DNA of 64,000 bases, taken from contig NZ_JABFDM010000001.1 in the NCBI RefSeq assembly GCF_013178945.1, positions 806,001 to 870,000 of the forward strand, written 5' to 3'. The DNA comes from Bradyrhizobium aeschynomenes (lineage in GTDB: Bacteria; Pseudomonadota; Alphaproteobacteria; Rhizobiales; Xanthobacteraceae). Below are positions 17,919 to 27,075 of the stretch, piece after piece. Position 1 is the stretch's first letter. Every line of letters starts with the position of its first letter. The notes below the pieces were generated by a model. That model saw nothing but the letters and a program-made list of their open reading frames with translations. It was not told the origin of the DNA and did not search any database. A program made the translations under genes and the position numbers.

Positions 17919-19359
17919 GTTTGTCCTCCGGGAGCATCTGATCGATCTCGCGGTAGGACCGCATGGCCCGGTCAAACGCTTCGTTGATCGCCTCGATCTG
18001 CTCCTTAAGTAATTCTTGGGTCTCTTCGATCATCTGGCGGAGGCGTTCCCGTGCGCTCGTGTCTGGCTCGCCGCCAGCATAAATTATGCGCTCGGTTGTG
18101 AAAGGCTTATCGAAGTAGGTGGGCGCGGATGTCGATCTCGCCTTGCGGTTGGCTTCGCGATAAATGCCAAGTAGCGCCCGGCCGGCTTGCTCAATCTGGT
18201 TTTGATGTTGGTTGAAGCGTTGGCTGAGGCGGCCCCGAGATTGGAGAATTGAATCGTACTCGCTGCGACGGACAGACAGATCCCGCGCAGCCGCGTTCAT
18301 CACTTCGGTCGAATCTTCGCGAATATCTCTCAGCCGCTCGATCAGCTCTGCCTTCAGATCGGTAAATTGCTGGATGGCATCGATCCAGCGCCGTTCAAGC
18401 CCAGCGTAGCCGATGTAAGGGTCGAAGAATGTGAGGCCATCGGCCATGGCCACGAGCGAAAAGACCAAACCGATGCTGATGAACACCAAGGAATTGATGT
18501 CGGTGAGGTCGAACGGGGCGGTAAGAAGACGGTGCAAGACGTCCTGCCCGACCTCGGCATCAAGCGTGGGGGGCATCTCGCGCAAGTGAGCGAGCGTCAA
18601 GTTTAGCGCGCCAGCATAAGCCAGATAAGCGACGAAAAACAGGGCGCCGACGATTTTGAGCAGGTAGTTCCGATGGAAGATCGGCCGGATCAGCACCAGG
18701 CCCCAGAGAAAGCTGGCGAGAATGTTCAGGGCCGCGAAAGTGGCTGCCTGTATCGCGGCGCCAATGTAACCGCCGGCATTGGCCTTCGCGAGAAAGCCGG
18801 CATTGACCACGACCTCGATGACGAAGAGGATCGCAAGCAAGCCGATTTTCAAGATGATCTTGCCGGGGCTCGCCAGCCGAGCGGGGCGCTGGAGGCCATG
18901 GCGTTTCCGGAACGCCTCTCGTTCCATTTCAGATTCGTTCAGGCGGCGACGAAAGGTAAACAACTCGTCCCGCCCCATTGTCGCTTCTGCCTCGAAGTCG
19001 CCTACGGCTTCGGGTGCAGCCTGCTGGATAATCGCGAAACGCTCTTCGAAGCTCAGTGCGATAACCCGTTCGTCGTAGGTGTGCAGGTGGTCCAGATAAA
19101 CCGTATGGGAGTCCTGCTTGTGCGCCTCGATCCGCTCGACGATCAGATGTTCGACGTCATCCATCGTCTGGGCGTCGGACGCCGGACGATTTTGTGAGCC
19201 CCGCTCCTTGCCGAGGCTGGCTAGTTTCATTTCATCGGCTATCCGATCCACGTTCAGATCGAGAAAGACAGTGGTCGCGGGCCGGTAGGAATGTGTCGGC
19301 TGGTTGAGGAGCGACCAAAGCCGCGCGATAGGGGAGAGACGGACTTCAGAACGAGACAT
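17911..19359 (-). CDS. Four-helix membrane protein with coiled coil (482 aa), unknown family
   Basis: The soluble N-terminal ~150 residues are rich in acidic helices. Four hydrophobic segments follow (starting LKIGLLAILFVIEVVVNAGF, then GGYIGAAIQAATFAALNILA, LLKIVGALFFVAYLAYAGAL and INSLVFISIGLVFSLVAMAD). A C-terminal coiled coil of ~150 residues ends in acidic helices. The frame opens at 19509; Met at 19359 follows the nuclease gene by 13 bp and is preferred. It may be the sensor or scaffold of the operon; no homologous family is recognised. Confidence 0.72.
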   Translation of the reverse strand: MSRSEVRLSPIARLWSLLNQPTHSYRPATTVFLDLNVDRIADEMKLASLGKERGSQNRPASDAQTMDDVEHLIVERIEAHKQDSHTVYLDHLHTYDERVIALSFEERFAIIQQAAPEAVGDFEAEATMGRDELFTFRRRLNESEMEREAFRKRHGLQRPARLASPGKIILKIGLLAILFVIEVVVNAGFLAKANAGGYIGAAIQAATFAALNILASFLWGLVLIRPIFHRNYLLKIVGALFFVAYLAYAGALNLTLAHLREMPPTLDAEVGQDVLHRLLTAPFDLTDINSLVFISIGLVFSLVAMADGLTFFDPYIGYAGLERRWIDAIQQFTDLKAELIERLRDIREDSTEVMNAAARDLSVRRSEYDSILQSRGRLSQRFNQHQNQIEQAGRALLGIYREANRKARSTSAPTYFDKPFTTERIIYAGGEPDTSARERLRQMIEETQELLKEQIEAINEAFDRAMRSYREIDQMLPEDKRG

Positions 19360-19372
19360 CAGTGTACCGAAA

Positions 19373-20098
19373 CTAGAGCTTGGATTTGCGGCAGCCGGCG
19401 GCCTGGGCTTCAGCCTCGGTGCAGAACCAACGGCGGGAAGAACTCGGCTGCATGCTGAGGCGATCGTAAAAACGGCCGCCCGGCACGTGATAAACGCACT
19501 GCGGCACACTGCTCAGATTTCCTTTTATCAAACAGGTCGGGGCGGGGGGCGCCTGGTTTTGCGAGGCATGGGCGACCAACGCAAACTGCGCGTGGGCAGG
19601 CACGGCGACTGCGCCCAGGATGACGGTTGACGTGTTGCGGTGCCGCCAATCCCAGGGAGCTATGAACGCGCCGCTCCAAACGCCATGCCGGTGCTCGCGC
19701 GCGAAATCCTCGTCAGGCACGTAATCCAAGGAGTAGCGGCGGAAGGCCAACGCCCAGCCATTCCGGACCAGCCAGCGGGAAACGTTCTCGCCATCGATCG
19801 TACATGCTCCTAAAGAGCGTCCGTAGACATCCACACCGGACAGTTCGCACGTCCATTCCCGGTCGTGGCTGAAGGTCTGCAGCCGTTCCTTTGCTTCGAT
19901 CCCGCAATTCCAGCTCTTGCCCACTGAATCGAGGCAGAGTTGCTCGGTTTCGGGCGCGTCAATGCCGCTAAACCGGATCTTGTCCTGCCGGATATAGACC
20001 GTGTCCGCGTCTACGATTCGCGCCATCCCCCTGACTTGTCCCCCCAAGGCAGCATGAACGCTGACCAAGAGCAGCAGCGGCGAAACCGGCAGGCGCAT
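19373..20098 (-). CDS. Exported SNase-like thermonuclease (241 aa)
   Basis: First gene of the operon. A signal peptide is likely (MRLPVSPLLLLVSVHAALGG). The staphylococcal-nuclease fold follows with VDADTVYI, RFSGIDAPETEQL (Arg and Glu of the active site) and DVYGRSLGAC (second catalytic Arg), so it should be active on DNA or RNA outside the cytoplasm. A Cys-rich C-terminal segment (CLIKGNLSS ... WFCTEAEAQAAGCR) resembles the Ada-like tail seen in many alphaproteobacterial SNases. A TTG at 20101 is an alternative start. Confidence 0.85.
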   Translation of the reverse strand: MRLPVSPLLLLVSVHAALGGQVRGMARIVDADTVYIRQDKIRFSGIDAPETEQLCLDSVGKSWNCGIEAKERLQTFSHDREWTCELSGVDVYGRSLGACTIDGENVSRWLVRNGWALAFRRYSLDYVPDEDFAREHRHGVWSGAFIAPWDWRHRNTSTVILGAVAVPAHAQFALVAHASQNQAPPAPTCLIKGNLSSVPQCVYHVPGGRFYDRLSMQPSSSRRWFCTEAEAQAAGCRKSKL

Positions 20099-20303
20099 CA
20101 AGGCTACCTTTTTGCAACGATCCTCGATAGTTAATACCTTATTACACCTTTTGCGCGAATAGGGGGAGACGTTTCAAGCCTCGCCCACTGGTTAATCCAA
20201 GGCATTCGGAAAGCGCGCGGCGATTGGGGGCGGCTTATCGATGGCCGCTCATTCAATTGGCCAGCAGCGGCGGGCACATGCGCCGGCTGACCCGCGCCTT
20301 TCG

Positions 20304-21492
20304 TCAGCTCAGCTTGCTAACGTCCTGATAGAGAGCGCGGAGATGGTCGTCGGACATGTCCAGGATGGGCTCGTACATGAATGAATTCAGATGGATGTTT
20401 TCTGGCGTCATCAATACGACCCGTTGGATGATCCGCACAGCGCCGTCATCACAGTCCTTGCGGGCTTGATAAAGGGACAGGAGCTTTGTCGTCTGGAGCA
20501 CCTTGATGGCGTCGACCTTCTTCTGGTCATTGATTTTCTTCACCATGAGGCTCTCTGCAGAGAAACGGGCGGCCAAAGAAAGCACGATCTTGTTTTCGAG
20601 CTTCGGAGTGCTGCCATCCTTCATGCATTGCGCTGCTTGGGACTGGATCGATGCGACCACCGGGTCGCTGGGCTTCTTCCAAGCGCCTTTGCCTCCGAAC
20701 AAGCCAATGTAAATTTTATCGAGAACGGCTTCGGTGATCGAGGCTGTATCTGCTTTGCAGTGGAGCAAGGACGTCAGGCGAGAGTAATCGGGGTCATCCT
20801 CGCCCTTGGTATATTCAATGAGGTTCCGCATGAACGGAATCGACGCGATCCTCTTCATGGGCGTCGAAAAACGCCTTCTTCCAGTCGCGAACGAAGACGT
20901 TCTGAATGCCAGAAGCGCGCGCAAGTTGCAGGCCGGCCTCGCTCTTTGAGGCCATGTAGCATTGCGAGTAGGGGACGAGCAGTCGGCTATTAATGGTACG
21001 GAAGAAGTCGAAGTTGTGCGTCAGAATGAGTTCGGTGAAGATCGCGTCCTCGCCGATTTCCATCAGGTACTGGATAATGGCATACTTATTCTTGTAGTCA
21101 AAGGAATCGGCAATGTCATCGACCACCAAAAGGGTTTTCTGCCCGGGAGTTTCGGCGTGCCTGGATTTCGAAGATGACGTTGATGACATAAAGGGCCTTC
21201 TTTTCGCCGGTGCTAAGGACCTCAACCAGCGATTCCTTTTGCACATCCGCTGAATCCTTACCGTCCTCGAAGCGGAAACCAAGTGAGAGCATGGGCTCTT
21301 GCCCTAGCATCACCGAAAGGCGGTTCTTGGCTTCCAGCTTAAAAGGCACGAAGAAACGGCTATTGAAGACGTCGATGACCTCTTCCCACTGTGTACGCTC
21401 GGCCGCTGCTTGGGCCTCGATCTCGGCCCGCCGCTTTTCCGCGGCCTGAAATTTTTTGACGACATCGACATACGCGTCCCAGTTGCTGGTGC
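20304..21492 (-). pseudogene. AAA ATPase remnant, two frameshifts and lost 5' end
   Basis: Three frames carry consecutive parts of one ABC-type ATPase. The signature segment (VLSTGEKKALYVINVIFEIQ) is in the frame ending at 21116. Walker B (TLLVVDDIADSFDYKNKYAI) and the switch region (FTELILTHNFDFFRT) are in the frame ending at 20815. The C-terminal part runs to 20304. Shifts lie near 21165 and 20865. The N-terminal half with Walker A is missing: the coding pattern stops near 21490, where an IS110 fragment begins on the other strand. It was probably another defence ATPase. Confidence 0.75.
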
Positions 21493-21494
21493 GT

Positions 21495-21704
21495 TCCAAG
21501 CAGTGGTGCGGCATCAAGGCCTGGGATGTCCGGATCGCAGCTAAGCGAGGCCACAAGCGCGCGGTAGTTGCCGTTGCACGCAAGCTGGCAGTGGTCATGC
21601 ATCGCATGTGGATCGACGGATCGGCGTTCCGGTTCGCAGCCGAAGACGAGAGCGCCGCTGAACCGAATTCTAGCAACCCGACGGCGCTCGCCGCCGCAAT
21701 GTGA
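21495..21704 (+). pseudogene. IS110-family transposase C-terminal fragment
   Basis: The frame contains GIKAWDVRIAAKRGHKRAVVAVARKLAVVMHRMW, here given only as the span 21510-21620, which matches the C-terminal end of IS110/IS1111 transposases (KAW...ARKLAVV.HRMW). The catalytic RuvC-like domain is absent. It abuts the ATPase pseudogene, so this IS probably caused loss of that gene's 5' end. Confidence 0.65.
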
Positions 21705-22070
21705 GGGCTCTGGCGAGCGCCGTCTAGCAAACAGCTCGACGACAGAAGAATCGCTGAGTTTCCGCCGATCGGCGGAAAGGCATTTGGTGGATCGAAGCGG
21801 ATGTGGAGAGCACGCAACCTCCGGCGACGACAGCCCGATCGAGGCTGCTAGCGCGCGTGAGTGCCTGTGTGGCCCCGCGATCCTGATGACGACATGTGCG
21901 CCCGCATGGTGAGAGGGGCTGAGCACGGACTCCTGCATAGACCACCAGATGTCATCACCGCAAGATCACAACGAAACCGGACGATTGTCATGTTGTCGAC
22001 AGCTCGGGTGCAGCCGTATCGTATGAACAGGGGAAACGATCATGTCGAAGAAGAAGGCGGAGAGACGCCC
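21705..22070. other. Interval between IS110 fragment and IS66
   Basis: About 365 bp with no complete gene. It probably holds the non-coding end of the IS110 remnant. At its right end is a credible start (AGGGGA, then ATG at 22042) for a short frame reading MSKKKAERRP that runs straight into the IS66 left end. Confidence 0.45.
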
Positions 22071-22096
22071 GTAAGCGTCCGGCCGCTGCACATGCC

Positions 22097-23623
22097 TCAG
22101 GTCTTGACATGATCAGTCAGCTTCCAGCTCCACGGCAGCAATTCGTCGAGGTGGTTGACGGGATGGCCGTCGATCATCCGCTGCAGGATGTCCCGCAGAT
22201 AGGCGTAGGGCTCGACGTTGTTCAGCTTGCACGTCGTGATCAGCGAGCTGACCACTGCCCATCGATGGCCGCCGCCGTCGCTGCCGGCGAACAGGTGGTT
22301 CTTGCGGCCGAGGGTGACGGGGCGGATTGCGCGCTCGACCGGATTGGTGTCGAGCTCGACGCGGCCATCGTTCAGGAAGCGAGTCAGGCCGTGCCAGCGC
22401 GAGAGCGCATAGCGGATCGCTTCAGCGAGCGTGCTGCGGCCGGAGACCAGGCGGAGCTGCGCATCGAGCCAGACGTTCAGCGCGTCGACGATCGGCTTGG
22501 AGAAGGTCCTGCGTTCGGCAAGACGGTAGTCAGGCGATTGGCCGCGGATGCGCGCCTCGATGACATAGAGCTCGCCGATCCAGCGCAGGGCTTCTGTCGC
22601 CACGGGAGACGCCGTGGCTTCGGCCACATCGTAGAACTTGCGTCGCGAGTGGCTCCAACACGCCGCGAGCGTGATGCCCTCCTTGTCGGCCAGTTGCTCG
22701 AAGCCGGCATATCCGTCGACATGCAGGATGCCCTTAAAGGCGGCAAGATGTGCGATTGGACGTTCGGCTTTGCGATCCGGCGCGAACAGATAGATGGCCG
22801 CCGGAGGTTCGGGTCCGCTCCAGGGCCGTTGCTCGCGCGCGTACACCCAGAGCCGTCCTGTTTTGGTTCGTCCGCGTCCAGGATCAAGTACCGGGATCGG
22901 CGTGTCATCGGCAAAGAGATGGTTGGAGGCGAACACGTTCTTGCACAGGCGTTCGTGCAAAGCCTCGAGCCACCAGCATGCGCCGCCAACCCAGCCCGCG
23001 AGCGTCGAGCGGCAGAGATCGACGCCATGACGGTCGAAGATCTGCGACTGCCGATAGAGCGGAAGGTGATCGCAGTATTTGCTGATCAACACGTGCGCGA
23101 GCAGCGCCAGCGTCGCCAGACCGCCAGCGATCGATCGCTTCGGCGCGCCGGCTTGCACGACCTTGTTGCAGGCACGGCAGGCATATTTTGGTCTGATTGT
23201 GCGCACGACGCGAACCTGCGCCGGGACCCTATCCAGCATTTCGCTGACGCTCTCACCAATCAGATGGAGAGCACCGCCACAGCAGCCGCAGACCCGGTCT
23301 TGTACGTCAAGCAGAACGTCTTCGCGTGGCAGATGATCGGGCAGCGCACGGCGTCGCGACGAAGAGTTGGCTTCCGGTGTGACCTTCGGTTGCGCTTCTT
23401 CGACGCGCCTGATGTCGCTGTCGAGATCCTCCAGACCGAGTGCAAGCTGGTCGGGATCGATGCGCTCGGAGCTGCGGCCGAACTGCCTTCGCTGCAGCTG
23501 TTTGATGATGGACTTGAGACGCTCGATTTCGGTGTCGCGATGGTTGATCGCAGCGGCAACGTCGCGCACCAGGCGCTGCAGAAGCTCAGGATCGGATGGG
23601 AGATTGGTGAGATCGAGCTGCAT
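22097..23623 (-). CDS. tnpC: IS66 transposase TnpC (508 aa)
   Basis: Full-length DDE transposase. N-terminal leucine-rich coiled coil with RRQFGRSSE (IS66 LZ motif), then a zinc-binding segment CGCCGG ... CRACNKVVQ, then the catalytic domain with FADDTPIPVLDPG (first Asp), HVDGYAGFEQ (second Asp) and LDTNPVERAIRP (Glu). The C-terminal HRWAVVSSLITTCKLNNVEPYAYL is typical of the family. Intact, so the IS may still be mobile. Confidence 0.95.
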   Translation of the reverse strand: MQLDLTNLPSDPELLQRLVRDVAAAINHRDTEIERLKSIIKQLQRRQFGRSSERIDPDQLALGLEDLDSDIRRVEEAQPKVTPEANSSSRRRALPDHLPREDVLLDVQDRVCGCCGGALHLIGESVSEMLDRVPAQVRVVRTIRPKYACRACNKVVQAGAPKRSIAGGLATLALLAHVLISKYCDHLPLYRQSQIFDRHGVDLCRSTLAGWVGGACWWLEALHERLCKNVFASNHLFADDTPIPVLDPGRGRTKTGRLWVYAREQRPWSGPEPPAAIYLFAPDRKAERPIAHLAAFKGILHVDGYAGFEQLADKEGITLAACWSHSRRKFYDVAEATASPVATEALRWIGELYVIEARIRGQSPDYRLAERRTFSKPIVDALNVWLDAQLRLVSGRSTLAEAIRYALSRWHGLTRFLNDGRVELDTNPVERAIRPVTLGRKNHLFAGSDGGGHRWAVVSSLITTCKLNNVEPYAYLRDILQRMIDGHPVNHLDELLPWSWKLTDHVKT

Positions 23624-23692
23624 GTCCGATGGTACTCGAACCGGCTTCCTCGTAGAAGAATCGCAACTCAGTTCAGCACCGGTTTTGGCGGA

Positions 23693-24046
23693 TCATCCTG
23701 CAATCGCAGGCCTCCATACGCGTTCTGGCGCGCGCCAGTCGATGCCTTCGATCAGCATCGCGAGCTGCGCCGGCGTGAGCGTGATCGAGCCATCATAACC
23801 CGCCATCACCGGCCACACGAAGCCGCCCTGGTCGATGCGTTTGGTGAACAGACAAAGCCCGTTGCCGTCCCAGAACAGGACCTTCAGGATCGATGCCTTT
23901 TTGCCGCGGAAGGCAAACAGATGACCGGAGAACGGATCCTTCTTCAGCGTGTCCTGCACCAGCATTGCGAGGCCGTCCATGCCCTTCCGCATGTCGGTGT
24001 AGCCGAGGGCCAGGTGCACCTTCACGCCTGCAGGAACGAACATCAT
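23693..24046 (-). CDS. tnpB: IS66 accessory protein TnpB (117 aa)
   Basis: IS66 Orf2-like protein. It carries the family pattern GYTDMRKGMDGLAMLVQDTL and HLFAFRGKKASILKVLFWDG, ending with LIEGIDWRAPER. Required with TnpC for transposition; biochemical role not established. It overlaps the upstream orfA-like gene by 4 bp (ATGA). Confidence 0.95.
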   Translation of the reverse strand: MMFVPAGVKVHLALGYTDMRKGMDGLAMLVQDTLKKDPFSGHLFAFRGKKASILKVLFWDGNGLCLFTKRIDQGGFVWPVMAGYDGSITLTPAQLAMLIEGIDWRAPERVWRPAIAG

Positions 24047-24939
24047 GATGCTGTCTCTCCGCTTTCGATCCGCGCCCGCACCGCATCCGGATCGCTGCCG
24101 GCGGGAGCGAAGACACGCCGTCCGTCAGCGAGGTCGACGGCCATCATGCCCTCCGGTGGACGCACGAGATCGCGCAGGGCGCGTGCGGCGGGCATGTCGT
24201 CGGGCAGCACAACACGGGCGAGCTTGGAGCGCTTCTTTTGCGCGATGCCGAACTGCGCGCGCCAGCGGAACAGCAGCCCGGTGACAATCCCATGCTTGCG
24301 AGCGACGGCAGAGACTTTGGCGCCTGGTAGCTCGGTTTCCCTGGCGATCGCGAGCTTCTCTTCGTCGCTGAAGAAGCGGCGGGCCGGCGTTTTGGTCGCG
24401 GCCGGATCGCCGATTTCAGCGGCTGTCAAGCGGCGTTCGGGCTGTGAGTTCCTAGCACTAGTGCTAACGGGCGGACGGGCGGAGGGATGAAGATGGGCGC
24501 GCCAGTCGATCGTGACCTCGCCGGTGGCCAGTCGGTCGCGCCATTTGTGCAGCGAATGCGGCGACAGCTGCATCGCCGCGGCGTAGGCGCGGAGTTCCAT
24601 CCCGCTCCAGTTCAGCGCCTCGACATGCATGGCCCAGAACGCCTGAGACGCCCGGTTGCGCACATCCGAAGTGACAGTGAACCTGCGCTGCTTCTGCTTT
24701 CGGAGCGCCTTTTCTCGCTCTTCCCGGGCGCGCTCGCGGCGCAATTCCGTCTGATATTTCTCGAGCTTAAGCGCAGTCTCGTTGCCGGCCAGCCGCTTCA
24801 GCCAACGCCGCAACGTGTTCTCGGTCAGACGTTGCTGCCGGCAGTATTTGCGGATCCCGAGACCACTGCGACGCCACGCTTCGATGTGCAGCGACCACCA
24901 TTCGCGGCGCGCTCTGTTCTCGAAATGTTTGGGTCCCAC
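24043..24939 (-). CDS. IS66 orfA-like protein, long form (298 aa)
   Basis: Occupies the tnpA position but is more than twice the usual length. The N-terminal half contains two repeats of a WW/W..H.EA...SG HTH-like unit (residues about 13-50 and 100-140). The C-terminal third has the normal TnpA HTH (FFSDEEKLAIARETELPGAK, VARKHGIVTGLLFRWR). The extra part may give extra DNA contacts at the IS ends. Confidence 0.85.
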   Translation of the reverse strand: MGPKHFENRARREWWSLHIEAWRRSGLGIRKYCRQQRLTENTLRRWLKRLAGNETALKLEKYQTELRRERAREEREKALRKQKQRRFTVTSDVRNRASQAFWAMHVEALNWSGMELRAYAAAMQLSPHSLHKWRDRLATGEVTIDWRAHLHPSARPPVSTSARNSQPERRLTAAEIGDPAATKTPARRFFSDEEKLAIARETELPGAKVSAVARKHGIVTGLLFRWRAQFGIAQKKRSKLARVVLPDDMPAARALRDLVRPPEGMMAVDLADGRRVFAPAGSDPDAVRARIESGETAS

Positions 24940-25176
24940 CGGAGATTCTCCACAGCAGCAGAGAACTCGAAATGGAACGACAACACACGAGGGGGAAGGT
25001 GTGCAGAGACCGAACGCTTACCGCCCGATTACTCCCGGCAAGATAAAAGCGGCTCGCCGGTTGAACACCAAGCCATTGACATGGCTTACGTTCAACCGTG
25101 CCGGTCAGTCGAGCTGAGTGCCGCAATCGAGCTTTTTGTCAGCAAAGTCAAAGGCGATTTCGGCACTGATCGTAGT

Positions 25177-26292
25177 CTAGCGAACTCCGGCGAAGAACTC
25201 GGTTGAGCTACGCGCGAGTGCAGGATCTGCGACTCGGAGTGTGGGTTGACCGATCAATCGTGTTGCGCCGTCGTATCTCGGAGCCTTGGCCGATGCAGCC
25301 TGCATCAGCCCGGCATAGCCGGCAAGATGCGTCTCGGGATGTGCGCCGGTACGGTAGAATACAGCTGCTGGCGGCGCGTGCCCGGCAAAGGGACGATCGT
25401 CGCGGACATAGGTCCACACCCAGCCGGTGCGCGTCTTGTCCTTGGCGAGAACTGGCACCGTGGTGTCGTCGGCATGGATGCGCTCACCTGCGAGCAGGTG
25501 CACCTTGATCGCATCGACCAGCGGCATCAAGGTCGCAGCCGCTGCACCGAGCCAGTCGGCGAGCGTGGAGACGTCGAGCGCCACACCCTCATGCGCAAAG
25601 GTCGTGCTCTGTCGGGTGAGCGGCAGGTGCGGCCCGTATTTGGCGAACAGGATGTGCGCCAGCAGGCGCAGTCCCGCGCGTCCGCGCGCGATCGGATGGA
25701 ACGGTGCCGGCGGCTGCGTGATCGCCTCGCAGGCGCGGCAGGAGAACTTCTCACGGACATGCTGGATCACCTTCCACTGCCGTGGCACGAGCTCCAGCGT
25801 CTCGCTCACGTCCTCGCGGATCTTGCGCAGCCTGTCGCCGCCGCAGCACGGGCAATAGGCCGGCGCAGGATGCACGATGCGCTCGCGCGGCAAGTGCTCG
25901 GGCAACGGCCGCCGTGCCGGGCGCCGCCGCTCGAACGGACGTACGTCGACCCTCTCGGCCTTGGCCCGCTCGGCTGCCATCTGCGCCGCAGCCTCATCCT
26001 CGGCCTCCTCGAGATCGGCGAGTTCAAGCTCGAGCTGCTCGAGCACCGACGCGCGCTCCGACGACGGCCCGTACAGCTCGTGCCTGAGCTTGGCGATCGT
26101 GAACTTCATCTGCTCGATCAGCAGCGCCCGGGCACGGACCTCGGCTTCCAGATTGCGCGCCTTGGCTTCTGCCGCGAGTTGGGCCGTCGTCGCCTCGGTG
26201 AGCGCGGCCTGGCCAGCGAGCACCAGCGCCTTCAGCGTCGCGACATCATCGGGGAGTGAATCGGCTGTGATCATCGCAGGAGATGGAATCAC
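25177..26292 (-). pseudogene. Truncated IS66 transposase TnpC (second IS)
   Basis: The N-terminal 332 residues are a good IS66 TnpC: HELYGPSSERA, the CPCCGGD zinc motif and DDTTVPVLAKD (first catalytic Asp). After LAGYAGLMQA (near 25297) the homology stops and 39 unrelated residues follow to the stop at 25177. The second catalytic Asp, the Glu and the C-terminal clamp are missing, so it cannot transpose by itself. Confidence 0.85.
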
Positions 26293-26333
26293 AGCTCCGT
26301 CCTGCGTGCATCAGCCTCGTCACGTTCAAGCGC

Positions 26334-26684
26334 TCAGCCAACGGCTTCCGGCCGCCACGTCCGCTGCGGATGACGCCAGTCGATACCTTCGAGCAGATAG
26401 CCGAGCTGTGCCGGCGTGATCGCTACCGCTCCATCCACGGGCTGTGGCCAGATGAATCGGCCGCGCTCCAGCCGCTTGGCGAACAAGCACATGCCCTGGC
26501 CGTCGTGCCACAGCATCTTGATCAGCCCGCCGCTGCGGCCACGGAACACGAACAGATGGCCGCCATGCGGATCGCGATTCAGCGTCTCCTGGACCAGCAG
26601 CGCAAGACCGTCGAAGCTCTTGCGCATGTCGGTATGGCCGGTCGCCAGCCAGACCTGGGTGCCGGAGAGGATCGGGATCGTCAT
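26334..26684 (-). CDS. tnpB: IS66 TnpB of truncated IS (116 aa)
   Basis: IS66 Orf2-like, with GHTDMRKSFDGLALLVQETL and LFVFRGRSGGLIKMLWHDGQG. The start ATG at 26684 overlaps the tnpA stop (ATGA), which excludes the longer frame up to 26996. Divergent enough from the first TnpB to show the two IS66 copies are different elements rather than duplicates. Confidence 0.9.
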   Translation of the reverse strand: MTIPILSGTQVWLATGHTDMRKSFDGLALLVQETLNRDPHGGHLFVFRGRSGGLIKMLWHDGQGMCLFAKRLERGRFIWPQPVDGAVAITPAQLGYLLEGIDWRHPQRTWRPEAVG

Positions 26685-27046
26685 CGCGAGCCCGCCCGAA
26701 GCGCCGCGATCACCGCCGTCACCGTCGCGGCATCCGCCGCGTCGCTGATCCGGATCTTCGCCTCCGCCCCGATCTCGACCTCGATCAGCCCCTGCGTACG
26801 GGCAGCCGGCGCGTGCGGATCGGCAGTGATCGTCACGGCGGCAAAGCCGGGCGGCGGCGTCTCCTTCCCGCACAGCTGCTGGCGCCAGCGGAACACTTGG
26901 CTGGAATGCACCCCGAACGCTCGCGCCACTCGTAGGATCGTCGCGCCCGGCTGAAGCGCTGCAGCAACGACACGCTCCTTGTCGGCCCGCGACCAATGCC
27001 GCCGTCGCCGCTCCGACGTGATCACTTCCACTTCCGCTTTGGCCAT
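26681..27046 (-). CDS. tnpA: IS66 TnpA (121 aa)
   Basis: Normal-length TnpA. An HTH pattern RRRRHWSRADKERVVAAALQ ... VARAFGVHSSQVFRWRQQL is followed by an acidic C-terminal half. Its ATG lies inside a perfect 14-bp inverted repeat (27042-27075), which may hide the start in the mRNA. Confidence 0.9.
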   Translation of the reverse strand: MAKAEVEVITSERRRRHWSRADKERVVAAALQPGATILRVARAFGVHSSQVFRWRQQLCGKETPPPGFAAVTITADPHAPAARTQGLIEVEIGAEAKIRISDAADAATVTAVIAALRAGSR

Positions 27047-27075
27047 AGGACTAGTTCCGGGACTAGTCCTATGGC
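27042..27075. repeat. Perfect inverted repeat over tnpA start
   Basis: Arms of 14 bp (GCCATAGGACTAGT and its complement) are separated by the 6-base loop TCCGGG. On the minus strand the tnpA ATG is in the second arm, so transcripts starting upstream would fold the start codon into a hairpin. IS elements often use such structures to block translation of read-through transcripts. Confidence 0.8.

Larger units (their letters stand above)
22071..25021 (-). mobile_element. Complete IS66-family insertion sequence (2951 bp)
   Basis: Three genes in IS66 order on the minus strand (an orfA-like gene, tnpB and tnpC). Terminal inverted repeats are 22071-22091 and 25001-25021, matching at 18 of 21 positions and starting with the GTAAGCG expected for IS66. 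The flanks share only 5 bp (CGCCC at 22066-22070 and 25022-25026), less than the usual 8-bp target duplication. All three reading frames are intact. Confidence 0.85.
22042..25118 (+). pseudogene. Short ORF interrupted by IS66
   Basis: Joining 22070 to 25027 (removing the IS and one copy of the 5-bp CGCCC flank) restores an open frame that begins MSKKKAERRPITPGKIKAAR and ends with TGA near 25118. The ribosome site AGGGGA precedes the ATG by six bases. The Pro-Ile-Thr-Pro...IKAARRL pattern resembles the first helix of small HTH proteins, but the product is only about 40 aa and may itself be truncated. Function unknown. Confidence 0.35.
25297..27075 (-). mobile_element. Partial IS66-family element
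   Basis: tnpA, tnpB and a 3'-truncated tnpC. The left limit is where TnpC homology stops; the right limit is uncertain because no IR partner remains. The segment 25119-25296 next to it is of unknown origin. Confidence 0.7.

Noticed and set aside
22063..25029. Eight-base target duplication of the IS66 element
   Set aside because: Left and right flanks agree only in CGCCC, so a full 8-bp duplication is not supported.
25119..25210. Possible 41-codon plus-strand ORF (ending SGEELG) between the two IS66 elements
   Set aside because: Too short, no ribosome site and no known pattern; the segment may be an IS end or junk.
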